The notes: generated by a model not told the origin, from the letters alone. A DNA stretch of 64,000 bases from Casuarius casuarius (GCA_003342895.1 PTFA01000314.1:558001-622000); one strand, 5' to 3'; counted from the first letter of the stretch, positions 50,690 through 62,697 are shown. A program made the numbers and translations.

Positions 50690-51600
50690 TTTCTATTTAA
50701 CAGTAAACTGCAGTCAGAAGGTAATTCATTTGTTTCTGTGCAATGTCACCAAAAAAATGGAAGAGCAAATGCCTCGTTGCTGTAACCAAACCTGCCGGCT
50801 TCCATTCTAATTGGAGGCTGAAGTGCCTTTGGATTGCAATGGATATTTAGAGACCGCCGTGACTGAGGTGCCGAAGCTTCTGCTGGTGGGATGACTTTGT
50901 TTCGTTAGCTGTGGGGCTTGGGAAATATTTACGTGCCTCAGAGCGATATAATGAAAGATGACAGATTAATTAAATATTGGAGCTGGGCCAAGCAGAGGAC
51001 ACTGAGGCGCAGCAGGCGCCCCTGTCCCCGTGTGATATATTGCGTTTGTTCACACACTCACAAACTAATTAGGCTCAACCTGAGTTATTTGGTATTAAGC
51101 AGTATTTGGGTAATTGGCTCTGAGTTATTTAGATGAACTTGCGCACGGAGGATGTTTGCACAGGGAGAAGAAGGAGCAGAGGGGTCGGCATTGGGGTGTC
51201 CTGGGGCAAGCACCGGCAGCCCCAGGCTCATGGGAGGATTTTGATATTTCCTGTTCTGACGCTTTTCTGCCTGCCCCAAGTTCATCATGGAGCCCGTGTG
51301 AAAGCTTCGTTAGCTGCATGCGCCGCAACGGAGAGCGTAACTGGAAGGAAATGTTTACTGAGGAGAGGAGAACAATTTGCTTTAAAAAAAGAGAAGAGAA
51401 CATTGTTCCTTTGGTCTTTGATGTTTATTTAGTGGCTGGGTATCAATTATCTGTTTGAACAGGTTTCATTACAGAAAGTGCAAAGCCCCTGAGCATGTTT
51501 TAAAATATGCTAATCCTGACTGAGGGAGGAAATGGAAAAGGCTCATTTACAGTTTAATTTCTAATCCATGTGGGTTGACAAGCTGCATGCAGGGACATAA
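50690..51600. promoter_or_regulatory. Candidate conserved non-coding element with phased repeat
   Basis: A non-repetitive block with 'attctaattggagg', 'cagattaattaaatattgg', 'actaattaggc' and 'ggtaattgg', and with CpGs retained. The 11-mer CTGAGTTATTT occurs at 51080-51090 and again at 51120-51130, exactly 40 bp apart. The motif texture suggests an enhancer, and conservation was not testable. Confidence 0.3.
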
Positions 51601-53870
51601 ATAGAAAAGCTGAAGCGAAGAGGACAGCTCGCCTGCAATAAACAGGTGCTGTTGTTTTGCTTTTTGCTTACCCGCTATGATCATATGTCAAAGTACTATT
51701 CTCATCGCGCGCATTGCTTTAAAACACTGAGCGTGAACCACAGTGAAATCGTTTATTCTGTGCTTTTCCTTTGGAGGGATAACATACAGGCAGGAGCCTG
51801 TAAATCAACACTAATGATAGAGGAATAAGGAAAGCAGCAAGGAGCTGAACAGGTTATCTGCTGGTGTGCTGAGCACCTCTGCAAAGCGCTGTTGCAGCCC
51901 TTTTATTTTGCTGCAGGTCTTTGCAGCTAGAGCAGCTCTTCTGGTGTCCCCAGTGGCTCGGGACAAGGCAGTTCGTTTGTTCTTTTTCAGAAGAAGATAG
52001 GCTGAGTCACCTTGTCTTGTGGTATTTTGGATATATATTTTTTTTCCGTAAGTAAATGACACGGACAGGAGACTTTTGGGAAGGAATGATGCCTCTGCAG
52101 CTTTGCTAAAGTGCTGATTTATAGGTCTGGATGGCCAGTTTTACAGCATGGCTTCCTTCATGGTCCTTTACTGCTAAAGGACACACTTTGCAAGTTATTC
52201 AGGCATCTTCTGCGCAGTGGGTTGCCTCTCACTGCACACGCCATCATTAAACACCTTTCTGGGTGAGCTGCTGCTGCATCCCCTGCCACAGCAGGAGCTG
52301 CTGACCTTCGTGTGCACCCGCACGTCGCAGGGGTGCTGGAGCTGCCATCCATGGCCCGGGCCCTGCTGCCACTTTCAGTTGTAGGTGGACCCCCAAATGA
52401 ACCAGTAACAGAACGGGTTGCCACTGCCCCATGGGAGGACAAAACCTCTTTGGCTCCTCAGGTAAAAGTTTCTGCTGCTGGTTGTGGCGCATCAGCATGC
52501 TGCTCACGTGGCTGCCAGAGTGCAAGTGTCCAGATTCTTCCCCATTAGCAGTTTGTAACATCAACGGGACCAACAAATTCCTCTGACAAAACATTTATTT
52601 GGGCAGGATTACCAGTTCGGTTCTCAGGTCTCCCGTATCAGTGTTTAATCAGTTGTCTGGCACTATTGTTTTCCTGATGAGGCAGGTGATACCTGCTCTA
52701 TCTCCAGACCTGTGCTCCGGGCTTTCTCTCTTTGAGATAATTGGAGAGAAGATGGAGCTTACAGGCTCAGTCACAGCTGCAAGTGCTGATCCCTCTTGAA
52801 ATATCTGGCTCCTTATGCACATGAAAATCAGTAGCGGAAAGATGTGTTTGGAGCTGGAAAAAAGAGGAGTCTTATTGGGTCATCCCAGGCAGGGTTCAAT
52901 AGGGAGATGGAGGCCAGCTGATGTTGCATAGCTAGTGCTAGGTTTACCCTTGCTTGCTGTACCCTACTCACACAGGAACTGTGAGGCAGCCCCCAAGTAC
53001 CTTCACTGAGTGCAAGGCACACAGGAAGCAGGGAGAGTCAAGTTTATTCACTTTTTGCACTTTAGCAAAAATGAAATCTGTGCTCCTTATTGGACTGTTT
53101 GACTCAAGGAGCTCAAATGTCATGGAAACTCACAGAGGAGCTTCTTACCATAGTGTTGGCAGGACTTAGGGTGTGATTCCTCACGCTGTTTTTTTACTTG
53201 TGGGGCCAATTTTAGCAGTTTCTTCCATTTCCCACCATGCTGGGGGAGTGGGACTGTGAGACAAAGGGTACTAGTGGACTGATCTGATTTAGCATTAACC
53301 TGCCAAAAGAAGGGGAGAGGTTTTTCTCAAGACTAGCTCAGTTTTCTGACCTGATTGATGCACAGCCCCATAGACTGGGCCATGTGTGGGAGGTGTCTGG
53401 CTGTGCAGGAGCTGCTGCAACTGCACTTGGGCCAGGAGCGCGGTACCCGGAGCATCCTCTCTGCAGGACTCTTGCCAGCGCATCCCCAGCAGGGTGGGGA
53501 GGATATTCAAGGAGCTGGGATGAGGTATGTTTGATGTAGAGCTGGAGAGTTTAATTACGGACAAGAACCAAATTGATATTCATAGGGTGATAAATAAATA
53601 ATGTGTGTGCACTTGCAGGGAAGGACAAGAACATTTTTCTAAATCGAAAGAAATAAAATCAGAAAAACAGAAATTAAAAATGTATCTATTTAGTGGAGCT
53701 CATGGTTATGTGATGAATGCGTCAGCTGGTGGGCTTGATCCTTCTGTTTCTTGAGGCGTCTGTGGAGACCTTGCTGCCCTGCCATGGGCCTGGAAGGTCA
53801 CTTCAGCGCTTGCATGCTTCCCAGGCATAGGAAGCCAGTTTGGAGCATTTGTCATAGCAAGTCTGTCTGA

Positions 53871-53990
53871 TTTTTACAGATGAGGAAACCAAGGGCCAGG
53901 CAGAAGCAGTGATTTGTTCTGGTCACCCAGAAAATGGGCAGCAGAAGCAGGAAGCACAACCAGGTCTCCTGAGAGAGCTCCTGGCTTCGA
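53871..53990 (-). mobile_element. MIR-type SINE, minus strand
   Basis: The + strand reads 'tttttacagatgaggaaacc', then a degenerate 'aggcagaagcagtgatttg', 'ggtcacccag', 'gggcagcagaagcagg' and 'caaccaggtctcctgagagagctcc'. This matches in order the antisense of the MIR core SINE (ttttacagatgaggaaactgagg..ggtcacacag..ggcagagc..acccaggtct). It is ancient, diverged and non-coding. Confidence 0.75.
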
Positions 53991-54755
53991 GGGGCAATGT
54001 GGTGTCACTGCCTCAGCTGCTTGGGCAGAGGAGCTGTCGTAGATGCTCATTCTTCGTTTTGACAAACTTCTCCTAAATAGTTGGTGCTTTTGACAAAGTT
54101 TCCTCTGCAAAAAAATGCCTGTTTATTCAAGCAAAATCTCAACTTTCATATATAATCTGAAGTTTCTCTAGTACATGCAGCTGTGGAGATGAGCTTGAAA
54201 ATGCAAAAATGTTCTCAGAAAGTAGAAAATGAATGACAAGATCTGCATGTAGAATTTTACATTGTGCTTTCTAAGTTTTACTTTTGGATGGGGGGATGAT
54301 TGCCTCATTTTTTTAATACATGGTGTTATCAATATTGCATTAAAAAACTGAGAAAACTGGCAAAGGCCGGTAGGAAGCAGCAGCCTGGCTCCATCAGGAG
54401 CTCAGCTTCTTGAGTGCCTTCGTGTGTCCTTGAGCTTCCTATTCCTGTGCAATGCCTGAAGCAGCCGAGCCAGCCTCACCCTGGGCCCTTGCAGGTGGGA
54501 GCCTCCAGACTCTAATCCTTCAAGACACCTGCAAAGCAGCTTCCCCCTAAATCCTTACGCTGCAGTAGGCCGGACTTTTGGAGGAAGGAGGCAATGGGAA
54601 AGCATGTGATGTCTGTGAAGCAGAGAGACTTTATGGCAAAGGAGAAGGATAGCATTGGATATGGACCACTGCCGCCTTCTGGAGTCTTTTGGGTTTTAGA
54701 TCAAAATATTTTTGTCTAAACAGGTACTTTAGGGTGTTGGAGGGGAGAATACCTC

Positions 54756-54823
54756 CTTGTCAAAAAAAAAAAAAANAAAAAAAAAAAAAAAAAAAGAAGA
54801 AGAGAAGAGAAGAGTTTGACAAG
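54756..54823. repeat. Poly-A/GA tract with an undetermined base, bracketed by inverted repeats
   Basis: About 34 A residues (54762-54795) are interrupted by an N at 54776 and followed by an AAGAG-rich run to 54814. CTTGTCAAA at 54756-54764 and TTTGACAAG at 54815-54823 are exact reverse complements flanking the tract. The N shows that the sequencing or assembly was unsure here, so the tract length is unreliable. Confidence 0.9.
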
Positions 54824-55790
54824 CATAGCAAAAACTCAGAGACTTCTTTTTAATTAATTTTTTTCTTGTTTAGTGGAAACACTGAGAATGTAGCATGGAA
54901 GAACACTCGTATCTGAAACACATTGCATCTGAATCCAGCTATAGTAATAATAATTTTTCTCTTAGTTATATGCCTTTTTTAATCTTGGCTTCTGTATCTA
55001 CAAAAATGTCATTTAACAACAATCAAAAGACCAGGAAAAGTGCGATAGAGGCCCTGTATTATTCTGAAGTGATCCAGGAGGTTTTTCAAAGTTTTCCAGG
55101 AGGTGTCAGCAGTACTTTAAACCTTCATTTTCTGTTATAGAGATTTCTGCAGATCTTATTTTTCTAACATAACTAAAAGGAAGACTATAATGCTGAGGAC
55201 ATAGCAAATGTTGCCCCCCTCTCCTTTTTTTAATAAAAGCAATATTATTTTTGTTCCTGCTCACAGGCCATTTTGGGGGCTCAGCTCCCCAGCAGGCAGT
55301 GGCAGTGCCAGCAGCTGTCCGGGCTGTGGCAGGCAGAAGTCACGGTCTGAGTTTGAATACTGCGTGTGCTGGCAGGGTTTCCTATCGTCGGTCTTTTGGC
55401 TAATGAGCTGTGTTCATCTTGCTTTCATTTCTGCCTTGTTGGCAAGTGTTATCAGTGTGGCCAACTCTTGAGATGTGATTGCAAGCTTTGTGACTTAGCA
55501 ACTTCTCTGACTCCTGTGCTCTTGAGTCCTGCAGAACCTCAGCTTTCATAAGCATAAAGTAAATTTGGGAACATGTCTTTGAGAAAAGCCTTGAAAATAT
55601 GACCCAGTACAAATAAAATCAAAAGGCAATTAAAATAATTTGAAATATTTTTTTATTAAAAATCTCATAATGGTAGTGTTTTTGGAATTGGAAATACTGC
55701 CTTATGGCTGAGGGGAGAAACAGCGCTATTTATACTTCTGTTTCATCATCCATATTTGGCTTTCACAGGAGCTTTAGAGATAATCTGGTT

Positions 55791-55872
55791 CCGATCCTCT
55801 TCTGGTGTAAGTTGGCAAAACTCCACAGGCTTCACAGAAGCTCTGCCAATTTATACTGGTTTAGAAGCCAGG
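55791..55872. repeat. Ancient palindromic interspersed repeat ('caatttatactgg' type)
   Basis: The left arm 'ctggtgtaagttggcaaaactcc' and the right arm 'gaagctctgccaatttatactggt' are degenerate inverses around 'acaggcttcaca'. The pattern is the same one seen at 48562, so the two are probably copies of one family. Confidence 0.6.
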
Positions 55873-57777
55873 AAAATAATCATAACCACATATATAGCAC
55901 ATTCCACCTGAGGATCAAAAAGCAAACAGTGAAGCCCATTTAACCATCATGACACGCATCAGCAAGCAAACGCATCCCCAGCGAGGTCGATTAATTCTGT
56001 ATCAGCCTTCAGGAGGTGCTGCCAGCCCCATGCACACCACCGCTCGCCCTGCACCCTGTGAGTAACCAGGGCCCTGCCAAGCTCGGGTCCCCCTGCGATT
56101 CTCTGGGCCCACGCGGCCTTGCCCCATGCCCAAGAGCCCCTTCTGTGGCCAAGTGTGTAGGAAACCCAGCTGGGCGAATGCCTGGGGGTGGCAGGACAAC
56201 ACGGTGGCAGAAAACAAAGTGCTCGTGACAAGTTACAGCTGGCAAAGCACGATGCAATTGCATTTATTTGAATTAGCCAAGAGGCTGCAAAGTATACATG
56301 ACAAACAGAATCAAAAACCTGTTTTCTTTGTTGCAAATTTTATAATGGTGGCATTAAAAATGAGCTCAATCCTGCACACTGCCTATTTGTAAAAAATAGG
56401 GATGCGCAGGGTTAACACAGCACAGCAAGTCCCTGAGTTCATCTGCTCCGTTGCCCACTGCATCAAATTTTTCTCCTACCTTGTGGTGGGTCACATCGGA
56501 CCCACCAACACCATATGCTATGGTAGGGTTGGTCTCCAGCCTCTGCCAGGGTCTTTCCTTGCTGGCGTGCACAGCGAGGGAATTCTGCCTGGTGTAGTCT
56601 ATATAATAGACAATTAATAGCAGCAGTGAGTTTTCACGACCACTTGGGATGCTGGTTAGACATCAGGCTGTATTGTTATTATTATAACATAATGAAAGCA
56701 GCTGTCAGGCTATTCTCTGAGAAGATAGTGATGGGTGCATAAAAGCCAGGTTAGCCATTAGTAACTCTTCAGTGTACGTCTGTGCAGCAGTGAGAGACGA
56801 GAACATGGCTGTAGTGGTAAGGCTGAGTGGTGGATCTGTTTCTGCTGGGGCTTTTTGGCATAAGCAATGTGAAACCGAGAAGCTTGGGTTTGTGATCTGG
56901 GGATCCCCTTGGTGGGAGGTAGACATTCAAGGCAGGAGCACCACACAGGAGCTTGGACTGAGCGCTGTGCATGCCAAAGCTAGTGTCAGCATTACGTGAC
57001 TGTACCTGCAAGCTTGCTGCCCAGCCCCACCAGAGCAAGCATCGCCACCATCAAGGTAACTCATGGGAAAACTGTCCATTTTAAATAAAGAATCACTGGA
57101 TGTATGGCAGCTTAGAAGGTTTTAAATAACTCCAGCTTTGCTTCATATTGCTGCATTTTGTGCTGTTGCACAATAGAAGTATAGCCTAAAACTATGAGAT
57201 AATATCTTGAACAGCTAGAGTTTTGCTACATTTTGGAGCTTTCTGTTTGTTTTTACGTGGCTAATTGGTAAAGAAAGAGGATAATCTGTGGAATGATAGC
57301 TTTAAAACATTTAATTCTGGAACTCACTGTGAGGAGTCTTTAAAAGTAAGCGTAGCTACTGCAAGGAGATACCGGCTTTTCTCTTTTAAAATCCAGCAGA
57401 GTCCAATAAAAATCAGGCAGACTGACAGGCACAAAGAATCACAGTCAATTTACTTTTGAAAATGAATACTATTGGCTTGATAATGGGCAGACCTACTCAC
57501 TAAGGTCTGCTTTGGGGCTATCTGATCTAACTCCTCAGGCTGATCACAGATATCTTTTTAAAGCATTGAAATACTGTTGCATAATCCTTCATATTGCAAT
57601 AAGTAAATGCTGGGAAGCTCAATAAGTGCTAAGGAAAGCTTGGACCGACACACTGTGAGTACTGTTCTAAAAAAGCAGCACTGCTAGAGCATATTTTTTC
57701 TTAACCTTTTATATTTGGTCCAGACAGAGTATTTCATTAAATGATCTTTTTAAATAGCGATTTAGGTAAATATAATC

Positions 57778-57803
57778 AAAAAGTCTGCTCAAAAAGTCTG
57801 CTC
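57778..57803. repeat. 13-bp perfect tandem duplication
   Basis: AAAAAGTCTGCTC occurs twice head-to-tail with no mismatch. Confidence 0.95.
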
Positions 57804-57822
57804 ATGAGTTGATCAATCAGCT

Positions 57823-57839
57823 AAAAAAAAAAAAAAAAA
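57823..57839. repeat. Poly-A tract (A17)
   Basis: Seventeen A residues shortly downstream of the 13-bp duplication. There is no recognisable retroposon body upstream, so no retrogene is called. Confidence 0.95.
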
Positions 57840-58082
57840 GACCGTACTATTCAAATCATTAATGGCTGGGATGGCTTTGGAGTTGGAAATGAAGACAGAT
57901 CTATTATGTAGGATTATGCAGAATGAAGGACCTCTGCAGATAGATTCTGCCTGTGTCCTTCCCCTTGCTTGTAGGATATTCTGCTATGGTTTAGAAGTTC
58001 GACCTTACGTGCTGTAGGCTTTTTTCTTTTCATCGTTTAACAACTATAACATAGATTTTAAGGTCATTATGTCTACTTACAT

Positions 58083-58145
58083 ATGAAGCTCCTCTGGAGA
58101 GGGACTTTATCTTTTCACTTGCCTGTGTAATGTCAGGCACTACCA
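58083..58145 (+). mobile_element. Possible L2/CR1-like LINE 3' tail
   Basis: 'atgaagctcctctggagagggactttatcttttcacttgcctgtgtaatgtcaggcac' resembles the widely shared L2-type 3' end ('tgtaagctccttgagggcagggac..cagtgcctggcac'). It is short and divergent, so the family is tentative. Confidence 0.4.
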
Positions 58146-60091
58146 TTCACAAGGTGGTACAATCAGAACAAAACTGTTACTTGGTGGGATGCTAAACCAG
58201 CAAACATACTGTTAGAGGGCAACCTGGGTCCTTACAGACAGTCACTGGTGTACGATCTGGAGTGGAATCAGGGAAATAGGCACCAGGTCTGGAAAAACAA
58301 GTTGTGTGAGCCGCAGAGCTGAAGGAGCTCTGCCAAAGCCCACTCTCTCCCAGGTGCATTTTCTAATGTCCAAGAAGGGGCAAGCTCATTGAACAGCTTT
58401 CCCTCAATGGAGACACTGAGTAGGACTCTCTCTCCTCTGAGCACCAGTTTGCAGGAAACTTGTGAGAAACTTGTAGCAGAAAACAGATTCGAGCTGGTTG
58501 ATATCAGGCAGTGGGCTCAAAAATTAATCACTGCCACATGCCTAAGCTTTGTTTCCTTAAAAACTCAAATTCATGAGATATCAATGTGAGACCTGGGAAA
58601 GTATCTAAAAGGAGGAAGGAGAGAAAACAGTAAAAAAGAATGCAAATCAATGTTAAGATATACATTAAAGGGTTCATAAAGGCAAGCAGTGTGACTATTT
58701 GAAAGAGTCAGATAATTGGGCTTCAGCTGGCTATGAGCTGGGTAACAACTCTCAGAATTCAGGGCTTTGTGGTGGGGGGGAATATGTGTAGGAAATTGGA
58801 GGTCGAAATAATTTTGGTAATTTCGTGTGCAAGACTGGGAGTGCAGACACAATTCCTTTCCAATGACATATCTAGCCACAGATTTCCAGCTGCTTGCCCT
58901 GGGTACAACCAGAAGTTGCGACCCCCTTGCACATCAGCACCAGGGTTTCTGCTGGCCAGGCTCCATGGGAAGCTGCCCCGGGAGCGGTGTAGGAGCCATT
59001 ACCCCAGCTCCACTTTCCTGGAGGGCTACGGGACTTCCAGCTCTGTTGTGAGCGCAGGCTGGCTGCAGCCACTGGTTCGCCCATAGTGGCCTGGGGGCTT
59101 ACAGTGCCAGGCACTTCTCTGGTGGCTCTGTCCGGACTTTGCTCCTGGTTGTCACCCAAGCCACTTGCCAGCTTCCTGGAGCAGAGGGAACCTTCCTCCA
59201 CAAGAGATTATTGTGAGGATGGGTTTCCTTGCCAGGTGTCTCTTTCTAGAGCATTTGCTCCCTGCCTGCCTCCACCCGAGCAGCAGCCACTGATGTGCAC
59301 TCGACCGCAGGCTCCGAATGCGCCTGCGTTCAGCGATCTCTTCATCTGCACTTAATGTATCCCCAAGAAACCCGGCCCTCTGCCCGCTGGGACGGGATTT
59401 CAAGGCATATCCCTATTAGCTTATTTTGATGTTTTTATCTTTCTGTGATTGGGAACCATTCTCTGCAGCCAAAACAGACACTTTTCTGAAAGCACGGAGT
59501 GAATTTTTAGCTCTCCTCTGAGGAGTACGCTTCAATAAAACATGAGGCCACTACCCAGGCTGACTGGCTGGAGTGATATAACATCTCATGCGGTTCATGC
59601 ATTTCGCTGTAAGTTTACACTCGTCTGCACATTAGCCCTGCCATCCTCTATTGCTTTAAGTGAGGGCTTGCACGCAAACATGGCCTCCACCAAAGTTACC
59701 TCAGGCTAAAGCACTTCCATCATTGACAAAATGAAGCATTACCCTGGGTCTCTGGTGGGCAGCACTGCCTGTGATTTGGCGGTGGCTCATGTTTTAGTGA
59801 TGAGGTGAGTATGTCCCCTATTTCTAGCTTCCCGCAGCAGGTGAGCTTGTCATATTCGCTAAAAGAGGAGGTGAGCAGATTGCCAGCCTCTTGCGGGGCT
59901 TGTTGCCACTGTTCTTGATTTCTGTCGAGAGGCACGCAATATGAACAAAGTTTTGCTTAACTGCAGGAACATTTGTCAAAGCTTTGATACACGCAAGCCT
60001 CTCTTTCTTCACTGTGGAAACACTGCACAGTCCCTGTCCCTCTCCTTTAACCCTTTGAGCTCTGAGCTTCACTTGTGCCAGCTGCAAAGAA

Positions 60092-60115
60092 ATAAAATGC
60101 AAATAAAATGCAAAT
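60092..60115 (+). repeat. Tandem 11-mer carrying two octamer sites
   Basis: The AAATAAAATGC-type unit repeats twice and runs into AAAT, creating two ATGCAAAT sites. It could have arisen by simple slippage duplication. Confidence 0.85.
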
Positions 60116-60172
60116 GATTCTTTCTGGAGCTCACCTAGTCCAGAGAGAGAGGCGCGCAGTCTTGCTCGCCCA

Positions 60173-60204
60173 GGGGGCTGGCGGGGCCTGTGTGGGCTGC
60201 GGGG
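60173..60204 (+). other. G-quadruplex-forming motif
   Basis: G5, G4, G3 and G4 tracts separated by loops of 5, 7 and 4 bases, which satisfies the standard four-tract rule. It lies directly downstream of the paired octamers. Confidence 0.7.
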
Positions 60205-61599
60205 TGTGCCTGAGCTGTGGGTCATGCGGTTCCTCCCCCGCCTCCCCTGAAGCAGGAATGACTGAGAGTCAATAGCAAATACTGAAATGGGGGGAAAATA
60301 ACAAAATCAAATCAGGTTATTTTTTGGACCAACGGAAATCTCCTGGGATTCTTTTATTTGCTAGGCTGATATTTCCCTCGCATTGACCTTGGTTATGGAC
60401 TGGGGGATTCCTTGCTGATTCAGGGAGACTCCGCCACTCTGCAGTAACACCCAGGATTAAATAGTGAGAGCCTCCCTAGGAGCGCCATGACTCTGAACAC
60501 ATCACAGCATGTGGTAACGAGAAGGTTTTAAACTGGGAATTGTTAGTCTCCTTTGCTGCGTGTTTGCTCAGCACCCGAGTGTGTTTAGGCCCGATCCCTT
60601 GCGTTGGCACTACTGCTATCAAATGCAGTATGAGCAGCATGGTATCCTCCAGGGTAGAGCCGCCCGGCTGCTGCGGCTGGCCCGCGGGGGCCAAGTGCAC
60701 CACTTTGGGCCATGTCTGTGCAATGGTGCTCAGGACCGCGCAGCAGCTTTGCTGGGACCACTGTGGGGTTTCTGTTGTCTCTCCTCACTGCAAAAGCTGC
60801 CCATGAGCAGCTCTTGGGGTAACTGCTCCTTCTGCTTCAGCCCCTTCTGCATGGTGCTGCACGGGGGAAACAGAAGCGGCAGCGAGCTGCTTAGTCCTTC
60901 CTGCCTGGGAATCTCCTTATGCAAAGACCATTTCCAAGAGGGTGGTTTGCTCTTTTTTGCCCATCTCATTTGCACTGGTAGAGGTGAGCAACAGGACCTT
61001 GACGGGGATCCAAGTGGCACCAGTGAGTAGTGAGGGGAGAGGAACTGCCATGGTCTCCAGTGGGTCTTTTCTGGACTTCCTAAATGTTGACATCATTTGG
61101 GGAAAAAGGAGGGACACCATAGCTGTAACAGTTTTGCTCAGTGTGTAACAGCCAGGCGAAATGGGGAGCTGCTACACACCATGGAAACACACCTTACTTC
61201 ATCCTGGCTTTGCCAGAGTTGGGCTTTTTTGGAAAGTATTTCTATAAATTTTGGAGGTTAGCAAAGCTCTTCAGCAGGCTCGGGGGAAGATACACACATG
61301 AAAAGGACATAGCAGAAAGTGGAGAGAAAACAACATGCAACTACTCTGAAAGTTTTAACCAAGTGAATGGAAAATGGGAGTTGATAGAGGGGAACCGTCT
61401 GAAAAGAAAGCAGCAGCTTAGGATCCCAGGACCGCTGAGTTTCAATGAAGTTTATTCTTCTCAGTTATTCACGAGCTTTTCAAAAATGTATTGAAAGTCC
61501 TTCCCCTGTTATTATCCCTGACTCCCCAGCAGGTAGCCCAGACTTCTGTAATCCTTAAATCAAATATGAAAGCTACTTTTCCTTACCGGTTTTCATTTT

Positions 61600-62450
61600 G
61601 AATGTTTCACTGACTTCAGGATGGGTATTTCTTTTTCTCCTTGTTATCAGATGACTGATGATAATCGTTTTAAAAGAAACAGCAAATGTTGTATTCTTTT
61701 ATATCTTAGGCATGCCAGTTAACAATGCCGACAACTGTGGCTTTGAGTAATTCTGTAGATTAAAATGAGAGTGCTTTGAAGAGAAAAGCCAGAGAAGTGG
61801 TAAAGCCAGTAGCATTATTTATAACCACGTCTGCATTCTGTTTTCAAAGATCTCCTCCATAAAGTCAACACTTGGCATAAAAAGTCATCTTAAGATATCA
61901 GACTGAAGTGTGTAAGGAAAAAAACAATAACTTCCAGTAGCCAATTTTCATTAACCTGTAACTAAAGAAAGTACACTCTAAAATAGTGGAATGTTTCCTT
62001 AAAGCCTTTTTTTCATCTTTCCATAAACATTTTCTAGAGCAGTTTAATCAGGCAAAAGCTTCCTTGATCATTTGACTTTTTTGATTCCTACACTGGTTCC
62101 TGACGTTTTGGGAAATAGCTCATTTAAAGTGTTGCAAGAAAGTGCTGTCAGTTATTTGTCAGATTTTATGTCATGATTTGGGAAAATTGACCTTGATTTA
62201 CTCGCGCCATTAGACACCTCATCAAAGGAATGAACAAGCGTATTTCTATAGTGCCATAAAGTAAAAATAGCAAAGCCTTATAGTCATTTTTTCTAGTTAA
62301 CATACTTGAAAAAGTTGGCAAAAATATTAATTGGATTGTTAATTATATTGATAAATCCAGAGCCATTTTAAATGCCATACCCTGGCTAGTTAATATTTGC
62401 TCATTAATACCACTGTTTAAAAAGAGATCCACTGCATTACTTTTTTCCCA
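61600..62450. promoter_or_regulatory. Candidate conserved non-coding element (long, AT-rich)
   Basis: This is the most enhancer-like block in the window. It is non-repetitive and AT-rich, with TGACCTTGA (an ERR/SF-1-type extended nuclear receptor half-site) at 62188-62196. TAAT cores are dense through 62330-62410 ('tattaattggattgttaatta', 'agttaatattt', 'cattaatacc'), and GATAAT and TTTAAA words are frequent. No coding potential was seen. Conservation is inferred from texture and was not measured. Confidence 0.35.
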
Positions 62451-62697
62451 TATAGCAATGTCCAAACAGCCTAAACGGCAAAAGGGACAGAGAGAAAATC
62501 AGAGCCTGGTGCTATAAGAAAAGGTACTGCAGGGAAAAAAAAATGAAAGGACAATTATTTCGTTTTCAACCCTTTGTTTAAATAAAATATCACAATGGGA
62601 AGCTCTGCAGGATACAATGAGCAACGACATTTGGGATCTGGCAGCATGAATGCTGTTGCTGAATATTTCTTTGTACTGTTAATCCCTTTGGGAATTC

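Larger units (their letters stand above)
48643..53870. other. Non-coding stretch with AT-rich conserved-looking blocks
   Basis: No gene recognised. Long parts of this stretch (49400-50040 and 50690-51600, listed separately) are AT-rich, non-repetitive and dense in homeodomain cores. The remainder, including the GC-rich 52200-52500, shows no identifiable feature. A weak MIR-like phrase ('gcttgcccaaggtcagag') occurs near 49211. Confidence 0.5.
53991..58082. other. Non-coding stretch, no gene recognised
   Basis: Contains the gap-bearing poly-A tract, a palindromic repeat, a 13-bp duplication and a poly-A run, each listed separately. A GC-rich patch at 56000-56230 leaves several minus- and plus-strand frames open at once, which is a composition effect and not evidence of coding. 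Confidence 0.55.
60060..60250. promoter_or_regulatory. Candidate regulatory patch: paired octamers plus CpG/G-rich segment
   Basis: Two perfect ATGCAAAT octamers (POU-factor site) at 60097-60104 and 60108-60115 are 11 bp apart, about one helical turn, as part of an AAATAAAATGC tandem. Within 70 bp begins a GC-rich segment with several CpGs ('ggcgcgc', 'ctcgcc', 'ggcgggg', 'tgcgggg'). The combination suggests an enhancer or small promoter, but no transcript or TATA/Inr arrangement is identifiable. Confidence 0.35.

Noticed and set aside
56002..56336. Several overlapping open frames on both strands
   Set aside because: A GC-rich patch with few stop codons opens several frames of both strands together, which argues against a specific coding frame.
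57778..57839. Poly-A run as evidence of a processed pseudogene
   Set aside because: No mRNA-like or polyadenylation-signal-bearing body upstream and no target-site duplication. It is a bare homopolymer next to a 13-bp slippage duplication.
60560..61030. 156-codon plus-strand open frame in GC-leaning sequence
   Set aside because: Several frames are open at once on both strands, which is a composition effect. Cys/Leu-rich with no known motif.
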